The notes under the pieces: generated by a model
Databases searched by the model: none
Told to the model about the DNA's origin: nothing
What the model saw: only the letters and a program-made list of their open reading frames with translations
Source: Ruminococcus sp. XPD3002
GTDB lineage: Bacteria; Bacillota; Clostridia; Oscillospirales; Ruminococcaceae
Assembly: GCA_900119535.1 (NCBI GenBank)
Contig: FPJT01000001.1
Coordinates: 162,367 to 226,366 of the forward strand
Direction of reading: 5' to 3'
Length of the DNA stretch: 64,000 nucleotides
Made by a program: the position numbers and the translations under genes
Shown: positions 25,575 through 34,148 of the stretch, piece after piece
Layout: each line of letters opens with the position of its first letter
How positions within the stretch are numbered: position 1 is the first letter of the stretch

Positions 25575-26624
25575 ATGATGATGTCATACTGGATAATAAA
25601 TCTGCTGACAGCGATGCTGTCATTTGTGATCGCAGGAGTTTCGGGCAAGTGGCTTGTACCGTTCCTGCACAGGATAAAGTTTGGTCAGCCTATAAAGACC
25701 GAGGACGGTCCACAGTGGCATGCCAAGAAACAGGGAACTCCCACAATGGGCGGATTTATGTTTATCATATCGACTATCATAGCGACTATGGCAGGATACT
25801 GGATATATCGTCTCAGGTCCGCACCTGATGTGACTGCTATCGCAACACATCATGCTTTCTACAGAGTGCTTGCCTGCCTTATATTCTCTCTCTGTTTCGG
25901 ACTCATCGGATTCATCGATGACTACACAAAGGTTGCAAGGAAGAACAACGACGGCCTTACACCGATGCAGAAGATAGCTCTCCAGCTTGTTTGCACCGCA
26001 GGATTCCTGCTGGCGCTTTATAAGTTCGGAGACGTTTCCACAAGGATAGACCTCGGATTCTGGCGCAGTCCGTCACTGGGCATATTCTACTATATACTCA
26101 TGGTGCCTGTGATAATCTACCTTACCAATGCGGTAAACCTTACGGACGGCGTTGACGGTCTCTGCGGATCGGTAACATTTGCGGCAATGCTGATATTCAC
26201 AGTATGCTGTGCAATACTGAGACAGTTCGAGCTTTCATACTTCACTATGGCTCTTGCAGGCGGATGCCTCGGCTTCCTTATCTGGAACTTCAACCCTGCA
26301 AAGTGCTTCATGGGTGATACAGGTTCGATGTTCTTAGGCGCAGCTGTAACAGCTGTGGGACTTGTGCTCCACAATCATCTTCTCCTTCTTCTTGTTGCAC
26401 TTGTTTACATCATCGAGGCTCTCTCGGTTGTTATTCAGGTAACCTACTTCAAGTACACAAAGAAGAAATACGGCGAAGGCATACGTATCTTCAAGATGAC
26501 TCCTATCCACCATCACTTCGAGATGAGCGGATTCAGCGAGTACAAGATAGTTATAACATTCACTGTAACAGGCATTATTTTCGGAATACTGGGCATAATT
26601 ACCCTGTTGGCATTCAATAAATAA
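25575..26624 (+). CDS. mraY: phospho-MurNAc-pentapeptide translocase MraY
   Basis: 349 residues with about 10 membrane helices. Transfers phospho-MurNAc-pentapeptide to undecaprenyl phosphate, giving lipid I. Family motifs: GTPTMGG near residue 54, FIDDYTKV near 116, NAVNLTDGVDGL near 186 and the HHHFE end motif PIHHHFEMSG. Three ATG codons in a row make the exact start uncertain by up to two residues. Confidence 0.95.
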   Translation: MMMSYWIINLLTAMLSFVIAGVSGKWLVPFLHRIKFGQPIKTEDGPQWHAKKQGTPTMGGFMFIISTIIATMAGYWIYRLRSAPDVTAIATHHAFYRVLACLIFSLCFGLIGFIDDYTKVARKNNDGLTPMQKIALQLVCTAGFLLALYKFGDVSTRIDLGFWRSPSLGIFYYILMVPVIIYLTNAVNLTDGVDGLCGSVTFAAMLIFTVCCAILRQFELSYFTMALAGGCLGFLIWNFNPAKCFMGDTGSMFLGAAVTAVGLVLHNHLLLLLVALVYIIEALSVVIQVTYFKYTKKKYGEGIRIFKMTPIHHHFEMSGFSEYKIVITFTVTGIIFGILGIITLLAFNK

Positions 26625-26666
26625 CCGATAAATCAGTCCCGTGCAAAGGGGCATTCAGGAGGAACT

Positions 26667-27971
26667 ATGGCGGCATCTGTCAGCAATGAAAACAGAAGAC
26701 GCAGAAGTCATGCGGGACTTTGGACCCGTTTTACAGGCGACAGCAGAAAGACTGATATGAGCCTTTCTTTCTTCGCCTATGTAATGATACTTCTTGTAGG
26801 CGGACTTGTAATGATGGCGTCCGCAAGCTATGCGTGGGCTTACAGCGAACACGGCGACGGACTCTATTACGCAAAGAGTCAGGCGAAAAATGCTTTATAC
26901 GGCGTTATTGCCATGATCTTCTTCATGAAGATGGATTACCACAACTTGAAAAAGAAACTGCCGATATTCAAGGGCGTGAGCGTAGCTTCACTGTTCTTCA
27001 TCGGCGTCGGAGTACTGCTTGCAGCAGTACTTTTCATCGGTAACGATGAGGGCGGCAGCATGGGTGCCCGCCGCTGGATCGATATCGGTCCTATCAACCT
27101 TCAGCCTTCAGAGGTAGCGAAGCTTGCAATGATAGTGTTCTTTGCCTACTGCATGGAACGGGACGGAAAGAACATGGACCGCTTCGGCGTCGGAATCTGC
27201 AAATACGTTGTGATAATGGGCGTATACGTTGTACTTATCGCACTGGAGAAGCACATTTCGGGTATCATCCTCATCGGTACTATCGCTATTGCTATGATAC
27301 TCTGCGGAGGTGCGAACATCAAGCAGTTCCTTCTCCTCGGAGTCGGAGCGGTAGCTGCTGCGATCGGATACATTTCGTGGCAGGCAAAGGTACCTGACAG
27401 TTACGTACAGGTCAGAATAAAGTCATGGAGAGATCCCTTTGCTGATATCCTCAATGATACATGGCAGACTGCAAACTCCATAATCGCTATCGGTTCGGGC
27501 GGACTTTTCGGACTCGGACTCGGTAACTCGCGTCAGAAGTATCTCTATCTCCCAGAGACCAAGAACGACTTCGTTTTCCCTATCGTGTGCGAGGAGATAG
27601 GCTTCGTAGGCGCACTTGCGATAATAATCGTATTCTTCCTTCTCATCGTGGAAGGCTATTCTATAGCAGTACGCTGCAAGGACAGATTCGGTATGCTTCT
27701 TGCGGTCGGCATAACAACTCAGATAGGCATACAGACAGTGCTGAACCTTGCCGTTGTCAGCAACCTGATACCTAACACCGGTATCAGTCTTCCGTTCTTC
27801 AGCTACGGCGGTACTGCGCTTATAATGCAGCTTGTGGAAATGGGCATCATGCTGAATATATCGCAGCAGAGATACTATCCCAAGAAAACAGCAGCTCCTC
27901 CGCCTCCGCCCCCGAAAAAGGAAGAGGATATAACGGTAGAGGAGTTCCTTGAAGAACTTAAAAACGCATAA
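26667..27971 (+). CDS. ftsW: peptidoglycan glycosyltransferase FtsW
   Basis: 434 residues of the SEDS family, about 10 membrane helices, polymerising lipid II at the septum with the class B PBP. Marks: GARRWIDIGPINLQPSE, FPIVCEEIGF and PFFSYGGTALI. The cytoplasmic tail has a run of prolines followed by KKEEDITVEEFLEELK, possibly a protein contact site. murD, which usually lies before ftsW, is absent. GGAGGAAC precedes the ATG; murG follows 12 bp on. Confidence 0.94.
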   Translation: MAASVSNENRRRRSHAGLWTRFTGDSRKTDMSLSFFAYVMILLVGGLVMMASASYAWAYSEHGDGLYYAKSQAKNALYGVIAMIFFMKMDYHNLKKKLPIFKGVSVASLFFIGVGVLLAAVLFIGNDEGGSMGARRWIDIGPINLQPSEVAKLAMIVFFAYCMERDGKNMDRFGVGICKYVVIMGVYVVLIALEKHISGIILIGTIAIAMILCGGANIKQFLLLGVGAVAAAIGYISWQAKVPDSYVQVRIKSWRDPFADILNDTWQTANSIIAIGSGGLFGLGLGNSRQKYLYLPETKNDFVFPIVCEEIGFVGALAIIIVFFLLIVEGYSIAVRCKDRFGMLLAVGITTQIGIQTVLNLAVVSNLIPNTGISLPFFSYGGTALIMQLVEMGIMLNISQQRYYPKKTAAPPPPPPKKEEDITVEEFLEELKNA

Positions 27972-27983
27972 AGGAGCATGAAT

Positions 27984-29126
27984 ATGAAGGTTCTCATAGC
28001 CTGTGGAGGTACAGGCGGACATATAAATCCCGGTCTTGCTATTGCGGACATAATAAAAAGCAAATATCCCGATGCGGAATTCCTCTTTGCAGGAACTCCG
28101 AAGGGAATGGAAGCAAAACTCGTGCCGCAGGCAGGATACAAGCTTGAAACTATAAAAGTTGCAGGCTTCCAGAGAAAGATATCCCTTGAAAACGTGGGAA
28201 GAAACATAAAGGCGGCAGCTTACCTTGTAACCTCGGGCAAGAGGGCAAAGGAGATAATCGAGGGCTTCAAGCCCGATATCGCCATAGGTACAGGCGGATA
28301 TGCGGCAGGTCCCGTTATCCGCAAGGCTGCAAGAATGGGAATCCCTACAGCTATCCATGAGCAGAACGCTTACCCCGGAGTTACAAACAAGCTCCTTGCC
28401 AAGGAAGTGGACTACGTTATGCTCACTGTTATTGAAGCACTTAAGTTCATGGATAAGGATAAGTTCGAGTACAGCGTTACGGGACTCCCCGTAAGAAGCA
28501 ACATCAACACCATGTCCAAGGCAGAAGCAAGGGCAAAGCTCGGGTTCAATGACGACTTCACTATCCTCTCCTTCGGCGGAAGTCTCGGTGCAGGCTGCAT
28601 CAATGAGACTATGACTGCGACTATCAAGTGGCATGTGGGCGAGGGACTGAATATAAACCACATACACGGCTACGGCGGAATGGGCAAGGATACTTTCCCG
28701 CAGGCTATGAAGGCGGCAGGTATCCCCCTCAAGAGCGACAGGCTCCGCATAACCGAGTACATAAACGATATGGACGTATGCCTTGCGGCTGCGGACCTTG
28801 TTATATGCCGTTCGGGAGCTTCAACTCTTGCAGAGCTTGAAGCAGCAGGAAGAGGTTCGATACTCATCCCGTCTCCGATAGTTGCAGGAAATCATCAGTA
28901 CCACAATGCAATGGTTCTCGGCAAGGCAGGTGCAGCGGTAGTCATCGAGCAGAAGGATATGACCAATGAACGCATGATAGCTGAGATAAAGAAGCTTTAC
29001 GAATCTCCCGAAAAGGCTGCGGAGATGTCCGGAAAAGCAGCGGGACTCTGCGTGAAGGATACTAATGAGCGCATACTTGCGGTCATAGATAAGCTGCTGG
29101 AGAAAAAGAAAAATGGAAACAGGTAA
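27984..29126 (+). CDS. murG: MurG, lipid II-forming N-acetylglucosaminyltransferase
   Basis: 380 residues, GT28. Adds GlcNAc to lipid I on the inner membrane face. N-terminal GGTGGHINPGL, GTGGYAAGPV, HEQNAYPGVTN and the C-terminal donor site CRSGASTLAELEAAGRGS are typical. Start: ATG at 27984 has AAGGAG with 7 nt spacing; the ATG at 27978 is too close. Its 3' end overlaps the next gene by 14 bp. Confidence 0.95.
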   Translation: MKVLIACGGTGGHINPGLAIADIIKSKYPDAEFLFAGTPKGMEAKLVPQAGYKLETIKVAGFQRKISLENVGRNIKAAAYLVTSGKRAKEIIEGFKPDIAIGTGGYAAGPVIRKAARMGIPTAIHEQNAYPGVTNKLLAKEVDYVMLTVIEALKFMDKDKFEYSVTGLPVRSNINTMSKAEARAKLGFNDDFTILSFGGSLGAGCINETMTATIKWHVGEGLNINHIHGYGGMGKDTFPQAMKAAGIPLKSDRLRITEYINDMDVCLAAADLVICRSGASTLAELEAAGRGSILIPSPIVAGNHQYHNAMVLGKAGAAVVIEQKDMTNERMIAEIKKLYESPEKAAEMSGKAAGLCVKDTNERILAVIDKLLEKKKNGNR

Positions 29127-29985
29127 GAAAGTTGATGTGGGCGGAACCGTCCTCAATGTATATACCGAAGGAAGAGGAAACGTAACAATAGTATTCCTCG
29201 CAGGCGGAGGAGTTACCTGTCCCATGCTTGAATACAAACCGATATACCGCAGAATGTCCGATAAATACAGGATAGCTGTCATAGAAAAGGCAGGTTACGG
29301 CTTCAGCGGCGAAATGAAGACTCCGCGCACTATTGAAAATCTTGTGAGTGAGAGCCGTGAAGCGCTTATGAAAGCAGGGATAGAACCACCTTATGTGCTT
29401 GCCGCTCATTCCTATTCGGGCTTCGAGACCGTTTACTGGGCAAATACGTATCCCGACGAGGTAAAGGCTGTTCTCAGCATTGATATGGGCATACCTGATT
29501 ATGCGGTGCTTCAGGGCAAGGAGATATCTGAGGATAAGCGTGAAAAGCTACTTGAAAAGAACCACAAACTGCTTAAGACTATTGCTAAGAACGGCCTTAT
29601 AGCAAAGCTTTTGAAGAACAAGACTGAAAATGTCTCCGGACTTCTCACGTCTGATGAGTTGACAGAGGAAGAAAAGAAAATTTACCGACAGCTTTTCTAT
29701 AAAAATCTCGCTAACAGGGAGTATGTGGAAGAGTCGAGGCTTATGACATCTAATGCGGCGAAGGCTGCGGGCACAGGTGCCCTTAAATGTCCTTCCTGCT
29801 TTTATATAAGCAATATGAAGGGCATGTGCAAGAGCAAAACATGGCGTCAGGCAGGTCTGGACTATGCCGAAAAATGCGGCGCAGAGGTACATTTATCCGA
29901 TAAGGGACACATGATGTACGGCTTTATCTCCGACGAGATGTCTGAAACTTTCATGAAATTCCTTGAGACTAAAGGAATAACCTGA
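29113..29985 (+). CDS. alpha/beta hydrolase, function unknown
   Basis: 290 residues with the alpha/beta hydrolase fold: oxyanion region FLAGGGV, nucleophile elbow AHSYSGFE (the usual Gly before His is Ala), and a late DKGHMMYG with the likely catalytic His. No signal peptide, so cytoplasmic. It overlaps murG by 14 bp, hence it is translated with the wall genes although no such enzyme belongs to the standard cluster. Substrate cannot be inferred. About 80 residues between the elbow and the final His form a charged helical lid. Confidence 0.75.
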   Translation: METGKKVDVGGTVLNVYTEGRGNVTIVFLAGGGVTCPMLEYKPIYRRMSDKYRIAVIEKAGYGFSGEMKTPRTIENLVSESREALMKAGIEPPYVLAAHSYSGFETVYWANTYPDEVKAVLSIDMGIPDYAVLQGKEISEDKREKLLEKNHKLLKTIAKNGLIAKLLKNKTENVSGLLTSDELTEEEKKIYRQLFYKNLANREYVEESRLMTSNAAKAAGTGALKCPSCFYISNMKGMCKSKTWRQAGLDYAEKCGAEVHLSDKGHMMYGFISDEMSETFMKFLETKGIT

Positions 29986-29998
29986 CAGTAACAGCATA

Positions 29999-30035
29999 CC
30001 TCAATACAGCATACTATATTAAAAATGCTGTGAGG
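29999..30035 (+). promoter_or_regulatory. hairpin covering the murA ribosome-binding site
   Basis: ACAGCAT (30006-30012) pairs with ATGCTGT (30025-30031), and CCTC (29999-30002) with GAGG (30032-30035), the murA Shine-Dalgarno core. ACAGCATAC also occurs at 29991-29999, offering a second partner for ATGCTGT that would leave GAGG free. Confidence 0.5.
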
Positions 30036-30042
30036 TGGTATG

Positions 30043-31302
30043 ATGCAGAAATTGATAGTAACGGGCGGAAAACGTCTGGAAGGCGAGCTGGTGCTTCAGG
30101 GCAGCAAAAACAGCGCCCTTCCAATAATGGCGGCAGCGCTGCTTGCGGAAGGCGAATGTGTACTTAAAAACTGTCCCCGTCTTACGGATGTTTACTCCGC
30201 ATCGAGGATTCTTGGATGTCTGGGATGCAAAAGCAGCTTCTCGGACAACACGGTGACTGTAGACTCCTCTGCGGCGGATTGTGCTGTTATCCCCGAAGAA
30301 CTCATGAGGGAGATGCGCTCTTCCATTATGTTCATGGGAGCTATGCTCGGCAGGATGAAGGAGTGTACCATAAGCGTCCCCGGAGGCTGCGAGCTTGGTC
30401 CCCGTCCCATAGACATGCACCTTTCCGCAGTGAGGAAAATGGGCGTTGAGGTAAGCGAAACAGGCGGACGTATAGTCTGCCGCATACCGTCGGGACGTCC
30501 TAAAGGTGCAAAGATAACACTTCCATTCCCGTCGGTGGGTGCTACCGAGAACGTTGTTCTGTGTGCTGTGCTTGCCGATGGTGAGACTGTTGTGAACAAT
30601 GCGGCAAGGGAGCCTGAGATATGTGACCTATGCGGTTTTCTCAGGGCATGCGGTGCAGATATCACAGGTGACGGCGAAAGCCGCATAGTTATAAGAGGAA
30701 AAGAACATCTTCACGGCTGCGAGTATACCATAATGCCCGACAGGATAGTGGGAGCAACTTATCTTTCACTTATCGCCGCAGCAGGCGGTGAGATAATACT
30801 TAAGAATACATGCAGCGCTGAAATGGAGCCGTTCATTTCGGTGCTTGAACAGACGGGATGCAGTATTTATCCCGCTAAAGACAGGATATATATGCGCTCG
30901 GGGGCAAGACTCCGTGCGGTAAGCAGTCCCATAAGGACCATGCCCCATCCGGGATTCCCTACGGACGCTCAGGCTGTACTTATGGCGGCACTTTCAGTTG
31001 CCGACGGTACCAGCGTCTTTGAGGAGAACATATTCGACTGCCGTTACAGACATACTGATGCCCTTATAAAAATGGGTGCGGATATACAGGTGATGGGCAG
31101 GATAGCGGTAGTCAAGGGTGTGAACAGACTTCATGGCGCAGACGTCAGGGCAACGGACCTGAGAGGCGGTGCGGCACTTGCCGTAGCGGCGGCTGCTGCG
31201 GATGGCGTAACGGAAATAAGCGGAATTTCACACATAGACAGAGGATACGAAAAAATAGAGGAGGCATTCAGGCAGCTCGGAGGCAATATGAAGAGAGTCT
31301 GA
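30043..31302 (+). CDS. murA: UDP-GlcNAc 1-carboxyvinyltransferase MurA
   Basis: 419 residues; the first committed step of peptidoglycan synthesis, moving enolpyruvate from PEP to UDP-GlcNAc. KNSALPIMAAALL near the N-terminus and the loop PGGCELGPRPIDMHL with catalytic Cys116 (Cys115 in E. coli, the fosfomycin target). The first ATG is at 30040; the one at 30043 has better spacing (7 nt) from GAGG. The ribosome site lies in a hairpin. Confidence 0.94.
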   Translation: MQKLIVTGGKRLEGELVLQGSKNSALPIMAAALLAEGECVLKNCPRLTDVYSASRILGCLGCKSSFSDNTVTVDSSAADCAVIPEELMREMRSSIMFMGAMLGRMKECTISVPGGCELGPRPIDMHLSAVRKMGVEVSETGGRIVCRIPSGRPKGAKITLPFPSVGATENVVLCAVLADGETVVNNAAREPEICDLCGFLRACGADITGDGESRIVIRGKEHLHGCEYTIMPDRIVGATYLSLIAAAGGEIILKNTCSAEMEPFISVLEQTGCSIYPAKDRIYMRSGARLRAVSSPIRTMPHPGFPTDAQAVLMAALSVADGTSVFEENIFDCRYRHTDALIKMGADIQVMGRIAVVKGVNRLHGADVRATDLRGGAALAVAAAAADGVTEISGISHIDRGYEKIEEAFRQLGGNMKRV

Positions 31303-31314
31303 GATGAAAACGAC

Positions 31315-32532
31315 ATGAATGATGTAGAAAAGACCAATATAGAAAGGAAAAACAGCGGTAAGCGCATGCGCCGCCGAAAGCGCAACATGAACCTGTATGC
31401 ATTTGTGGTGCTGGCGATCGTTGCGGCAGGTGTAGTCAGTGCGAGCCTGACTTTCCTTTTCACTGTTGATAATATCGTTATCTCAGGCGAATCTGAGACC
31501 TATACCTATATGGAGATAATCAACGCTTCAGGCATAAATGCGGGAGATAACCTTATCCGTCTCAATACAAAAGAGGCTGAAAACCGTATACTCGACAACA
31601 TGCTTTATGTTGAGACTGCCGATATAACCAAGGACTTCCCCTCAACTGTAAAAATCAATGTAACAAGATGCATCCCTGCTTTCAATGTACCATACGACAG
31701 CGGAGTTCTTCTCGTCAGCCGAAAGGGAAAGATACTCTCCAACAACAATTATTTTGTTGATGAATATCCGATAATATACGGCTATGAACCCGATGTTTTT
31801 GAACAGGGACAGAATATCAGTTCCTCAAACGAAAACAAGAACGAGGCGTTTGAGGCTATAGTTTCAAGACTCAACAAGGATAAGGACACTGATGAGTCAC
31901 AGGCTGCAATTGCCAATATCGACATGACCGACGAGTTCAGCATAATCGTTAACTACAGAAGCGGCATGATCTTCAAAATGGGCAACTGGAACGATGTTGA
32001 GTATAAGCTGGAACTTGCTTCAAGCGTAATGAACGATCCTTCCGTAAAGGGCAAGAAGGGATATCTCACGATGATAGGCTCTAATCAGTGCAGCTTCCGT
32101 TCAAGCGGAGAAGCTGCGGACAGCCAGACGCTGATACAGACTCCAACAGGCGAGGCGGCAACAGGTACAGGCACAGCAACAGGTACCGATACATCGGCAT
32201 CTTCAACTGCTGTTACTACCGAGACTACAGCTGTAACGACTGCGGCTGCCGATAACAGCGGCTACGGCGGTGAGAATCAGTGGAGTGCTGATACCAACAG
32301 CGGTTACGGCGGAGATACTCAGTGGAGTGCCGATACCAACAGCGGCTACAGCGGAGACACTCAGTGGAGCGCTGATACGAATAACGGCTACAGCGGAGAC
32401 ACTCAGTGGAGTGCAGATACCAATAACGGTTACGGCGGAGATAACCAGTGGACTGCCGATACAAACAGCGGCTATGGAAGCTACGATAATAGTGGCGAAG
32501 GATACAATGATAATGTTTATTATCAACAATAA
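31315..32532 (+). CDS. FtsQ/DivIB-type division protein with repeat tail
   Basis: 405 residues: basic cytoplasmic N-terminus (RMRRRKRN), membrane helix (about 23-45), a POTRA-type domain beginning VDNIVISGESETYTYMEI and the beta domain (about 120-260). It joins FtsL and DivIC in the divisome. After about residue 280 comes a Thr/Ala-rich linker and five 14-residue tandem repeats (314-383), an unusual extracellular tail for DivIB. The ribosome site is weak, and a four-codon open frame (31304-31318) overlaps the start. It follows murA by 12 bp. Confidence 0.83.
   Translation: MNDVEKTNIERKNSGKRMRRRKRNMNLYAFVVLAIVAAGVVSASLTFLFTVDNIVISGESETYTYMEIINASGINAGDNLIRLNTKEAENRILDNMLYVETADITKDFPSTVKINVTRCIPAFNVPYDSGVLLVSRKGKILSNNNYFVDEYPIIYGYEPDVFEQGQNISSSNENKNEAFEAIVSRLNKDKDTDESQAAIANIDMTDEFSIIVNYRSGMIFKMGNWNDVEYKLELASSVMNDPSVKGKKGYLTMIGSNQCSFRSSGEAADSQTLIQTPTGEAATGTGTATGTDTSASSTAVTTETTAVTTAAADNSGYGGENQWSADTNSGYGGDTQWSADTNSGYSGDTQWSADTNNGYSGDTQWSADTNNGYGGDNQWTADTNSGYGSYDNSGEGYNDNVYYQQ
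32254..32481 (+). repeat. 42-bp tandem repeats encoding the DivIB tail
   Basis: Five in-frame 42-bp units (32254-32463) and a partial sixth. Each codes for a variant of NSGYGGDTQWSADT; third-position changes between units show that they are diverging under coding constraint. Confidence 0.92.
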
Positions 32533-32607
32533 TTTTGTACAAATTAGCAGAAAATTTTTTTAGTATATTGTAAGATATGCAGAAAATAAAAAAAATACGA
32601 TTCTCTC

Positions 32608-32636
32608 TTGAAAAAATCAAGCTGTTATGGTAAAAT
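32608..32636 (+). promoter_or_regulatory. promoter for ftsZ
   Basis: -35 TTGAAA (32608-32613), 17 bp, -10 TAAAAT (32631-32636), giving ftsZ its own start with a leader of about 120 nt. Confidence 0.75.
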
Positions 32637-32673
32637 TATAAGTGTATTTATAGCTTGACTTTCATTTGAAGGC

Positions 32674-32720
32674 GGCAGCGCACAGCGGCTGATCTTTTTC
32701 GGCTGCCGCGCGGTGCTGCC
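32674..32720 (+). promoter_or_regulatory. GC-rich hairpin in the ftsZ leader
   Basis: Outer stem GGCAGC/GCTGCC (32674-32679, 32715-32720) and inner stem GCGGC/GCCGC (32685-32689, 32705-32709) separated by an internal loop. No T run follows, so it is not a terminator; it may stabilise or regulate the ftsZ message. Confidence 0.45.
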
Positions 32721-32763
32721 TTATAGAATAAAATCAGGATAAATAAAAGTAGGAGGAGTTTTA

Positions 32764-33912
32764 ATGTCAGATTTTAATTACGAAGAGGCTATGGAACCCG
32801 ATGTTAATATAAAAGTTATCGGCGTAGGCGGAGGCGGCGGAAACGCTGTTAACTGCATGGTCGAGTCGGGTGTCAGCAATATTGAATATATCGCGATCAA
32901 TACTGACGCAAAGGCTCTCAATAAGTCAAGAGCGACAACAAGGATCCCGATCGGCGCTAAGCTCACAAAGGGAAGAGGCGCAGGTAACAAGCCTGAGATT
33001 GGTCAGCGCTCTGCAGAAGAAAACAGGGATGAGATAGAGGCACATCTTAAGGGTGCCGATATGATCTTTATCACCGCAGGTATGGGCGGCGGTACAGGTA
33101 CAGGAGCTGCTCCTGTAGTTGCAAGGATCGCTAAGGAAATGGATATTCTCACAGTTGCTGTTGTTACAAAGCCTTTCCTCTTTGAGAGAGAGCAGAAAAT
33201 GGCTCAGGCTGAAAAAGGTATCGCAGAACTGAAAAAATATGTTGATTCACTCATCGTTATCCCTAATGAGAGACTTCTCGACGGCCTCGATAAGCAGCAG
33301 CTTACTATGAAGCAGTCGTTCTCTCTTTCAGATGACGTTCTCAAGACAGGTGTAAAGAGCATCTCTGACCTTATCGTTGAAGAGGGCTACATAAACCTCG
33401 ATTTCGCAGACGTTTCAACTATCATGCGCGGTGCAGGCTATGCTCACATGGCTATCGGTCACGGCGAAGGCAAGGACAAGGCAAAGGAAGCTGCAAATGC
33501 AGTTATCTCCAGCCCGCTGCTTGAGACTTCTATCTCAGGCGCTAAGCGTCTCCTTATCAATATCGCAATGTCAGAAGATATCCTTTCTTCCGATGTGGAT
33601 GCTGCTACAAAGATGATCACAGATACAGCTGCTGACGGCGTTGAGTTCATCTTCGGTACTGCTTTCAAGGAAGATATGCAGGATGAGATGACTATCACAG
33701 TTATCGCAGCAGGCTTTGATGATCCTAACGATCCTAACGAGGGCGATTTCGGTCTCGGAAACAACGAGGAAGAGGAAGTTATCCCGATAGATAATCCTCT
33801 CATCGACGGACTTGGCTTCGGCAACGACAACAGCAGTCCCGCTCCTGCTTCAAGACCACAGACAAGTCAGGACTATGATCTCGACGATATCTTCAAAATG
33901 CTCGGAAATTGA
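32764..33912 (+). CDS. ftsZ: cell division protein FtsZ
   Basis: 382 residues, the tubulin-like GTPase that forms the Z ring. GTP-binding [11 protein letters not shown] near residue 20, tubulin signature [10 protein letters not shown] near 108, and the T7 region NLDFADV near 207. The C-terminal peptide ends [13 protein letters not shown], a divergent form of the peptide that binds FtsA/SepF. ftsA is not present upstream. AGGAGGAG precedes the ATG, and a strong terminator follows. Confidence 0.97.
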   Translation: MSDFNYEEAMEPDVNIKVIGVGGGGGNAVNCMVESGVSNIEYIAINTDAKALNKSRATTRIPIGAKLTKGRGAGNKPEIGQRSAEENRDEIEAHLKGADMIFITAGMGGGTGTGAAPVVARIAKEMDILTVAVVTKPFLFEREQKMAQAEKGIAELKKYVDSLIVIPNERLLDGLDKQQLTMKQSFSLSDDVLKTGVKSISDLIVEEGYINLDFADVSTIMRGAGYAHMAIGHGEGKDKAKEAANAVISSPLLETSISGAKRLLINIAMSEDILSSDVDAATKMITDTAADGVEFIFGTAFKEDMQDEMTITVIAAGFDDPNDPNEGDFGLGNNEEEEVIPIDNPLIDGLGFGNDNSSPAPASRPQTSQDYDLDDIFKMLGN

Positions 33913-33922
33913 TAGCGTATCT

Positions 33923-33958
33923 AAAGGCAGTCTCTTTCGTGAGACTGCCTTTATTGTT
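33923..33958 (+). terminator. terminator after ftsZ
   Basis: Perfect 12-bp stem (33923-33934 with 33941-33952) with a 6-nt loop and T-rich tail. Confidence 0.88.
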
Positions 33959-34055
33959 TATTCCTACAAATAATAGTATTAAACTTTGTGCAGTATTCAA
34001 CCTGTTTTGTAGTAAAATGCACTAAAATCAACGTAATTTTTCTACATTTTAATGG

Positions 34056-34084
34056 TTGAATCAGATTATAAAATGTGTTATAAT
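34056..34084 (+). promoter_or_regulatory. promoter for the coiled-coil protein
   Basis: -35 TTGAAT (34056-34061), 17 bp, -10 TATAAT (34079-34084), about 65 bp before the start. Confidence 0.75.
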
Positions 34085-34148
34085 TATTTAAAGGCGCATT
34101 GTTCCTTAATTAAAGTCCGCAGTCCTCTGCGGGGAAATGGAGTGTATC

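Noticed and set aside
27423..28667. Long open frame (414 codons) on the minus strand opposite ftsW and murG
   Set aside because: It is antisense to two certain genes, Cys/His/Ser-rich with no domain, and arises from their codon bias. The same holds for the minus frames opposite the first sortase (15328-16494) and the sensor gene (5467-6243).
29026..29126. Frameshift between murG and the following hydrolase
   Set aside because: MurG is complete, with a normal C-terminus, and the hydrolase starts with its own ATG; the 14-bp overlap is ordinary coupling.
32254..32481. CRISPR array
   Set aside because: The 42-bp units are head-to-tail without spacers, keep the reading frame and vary mostly at third codon positions.
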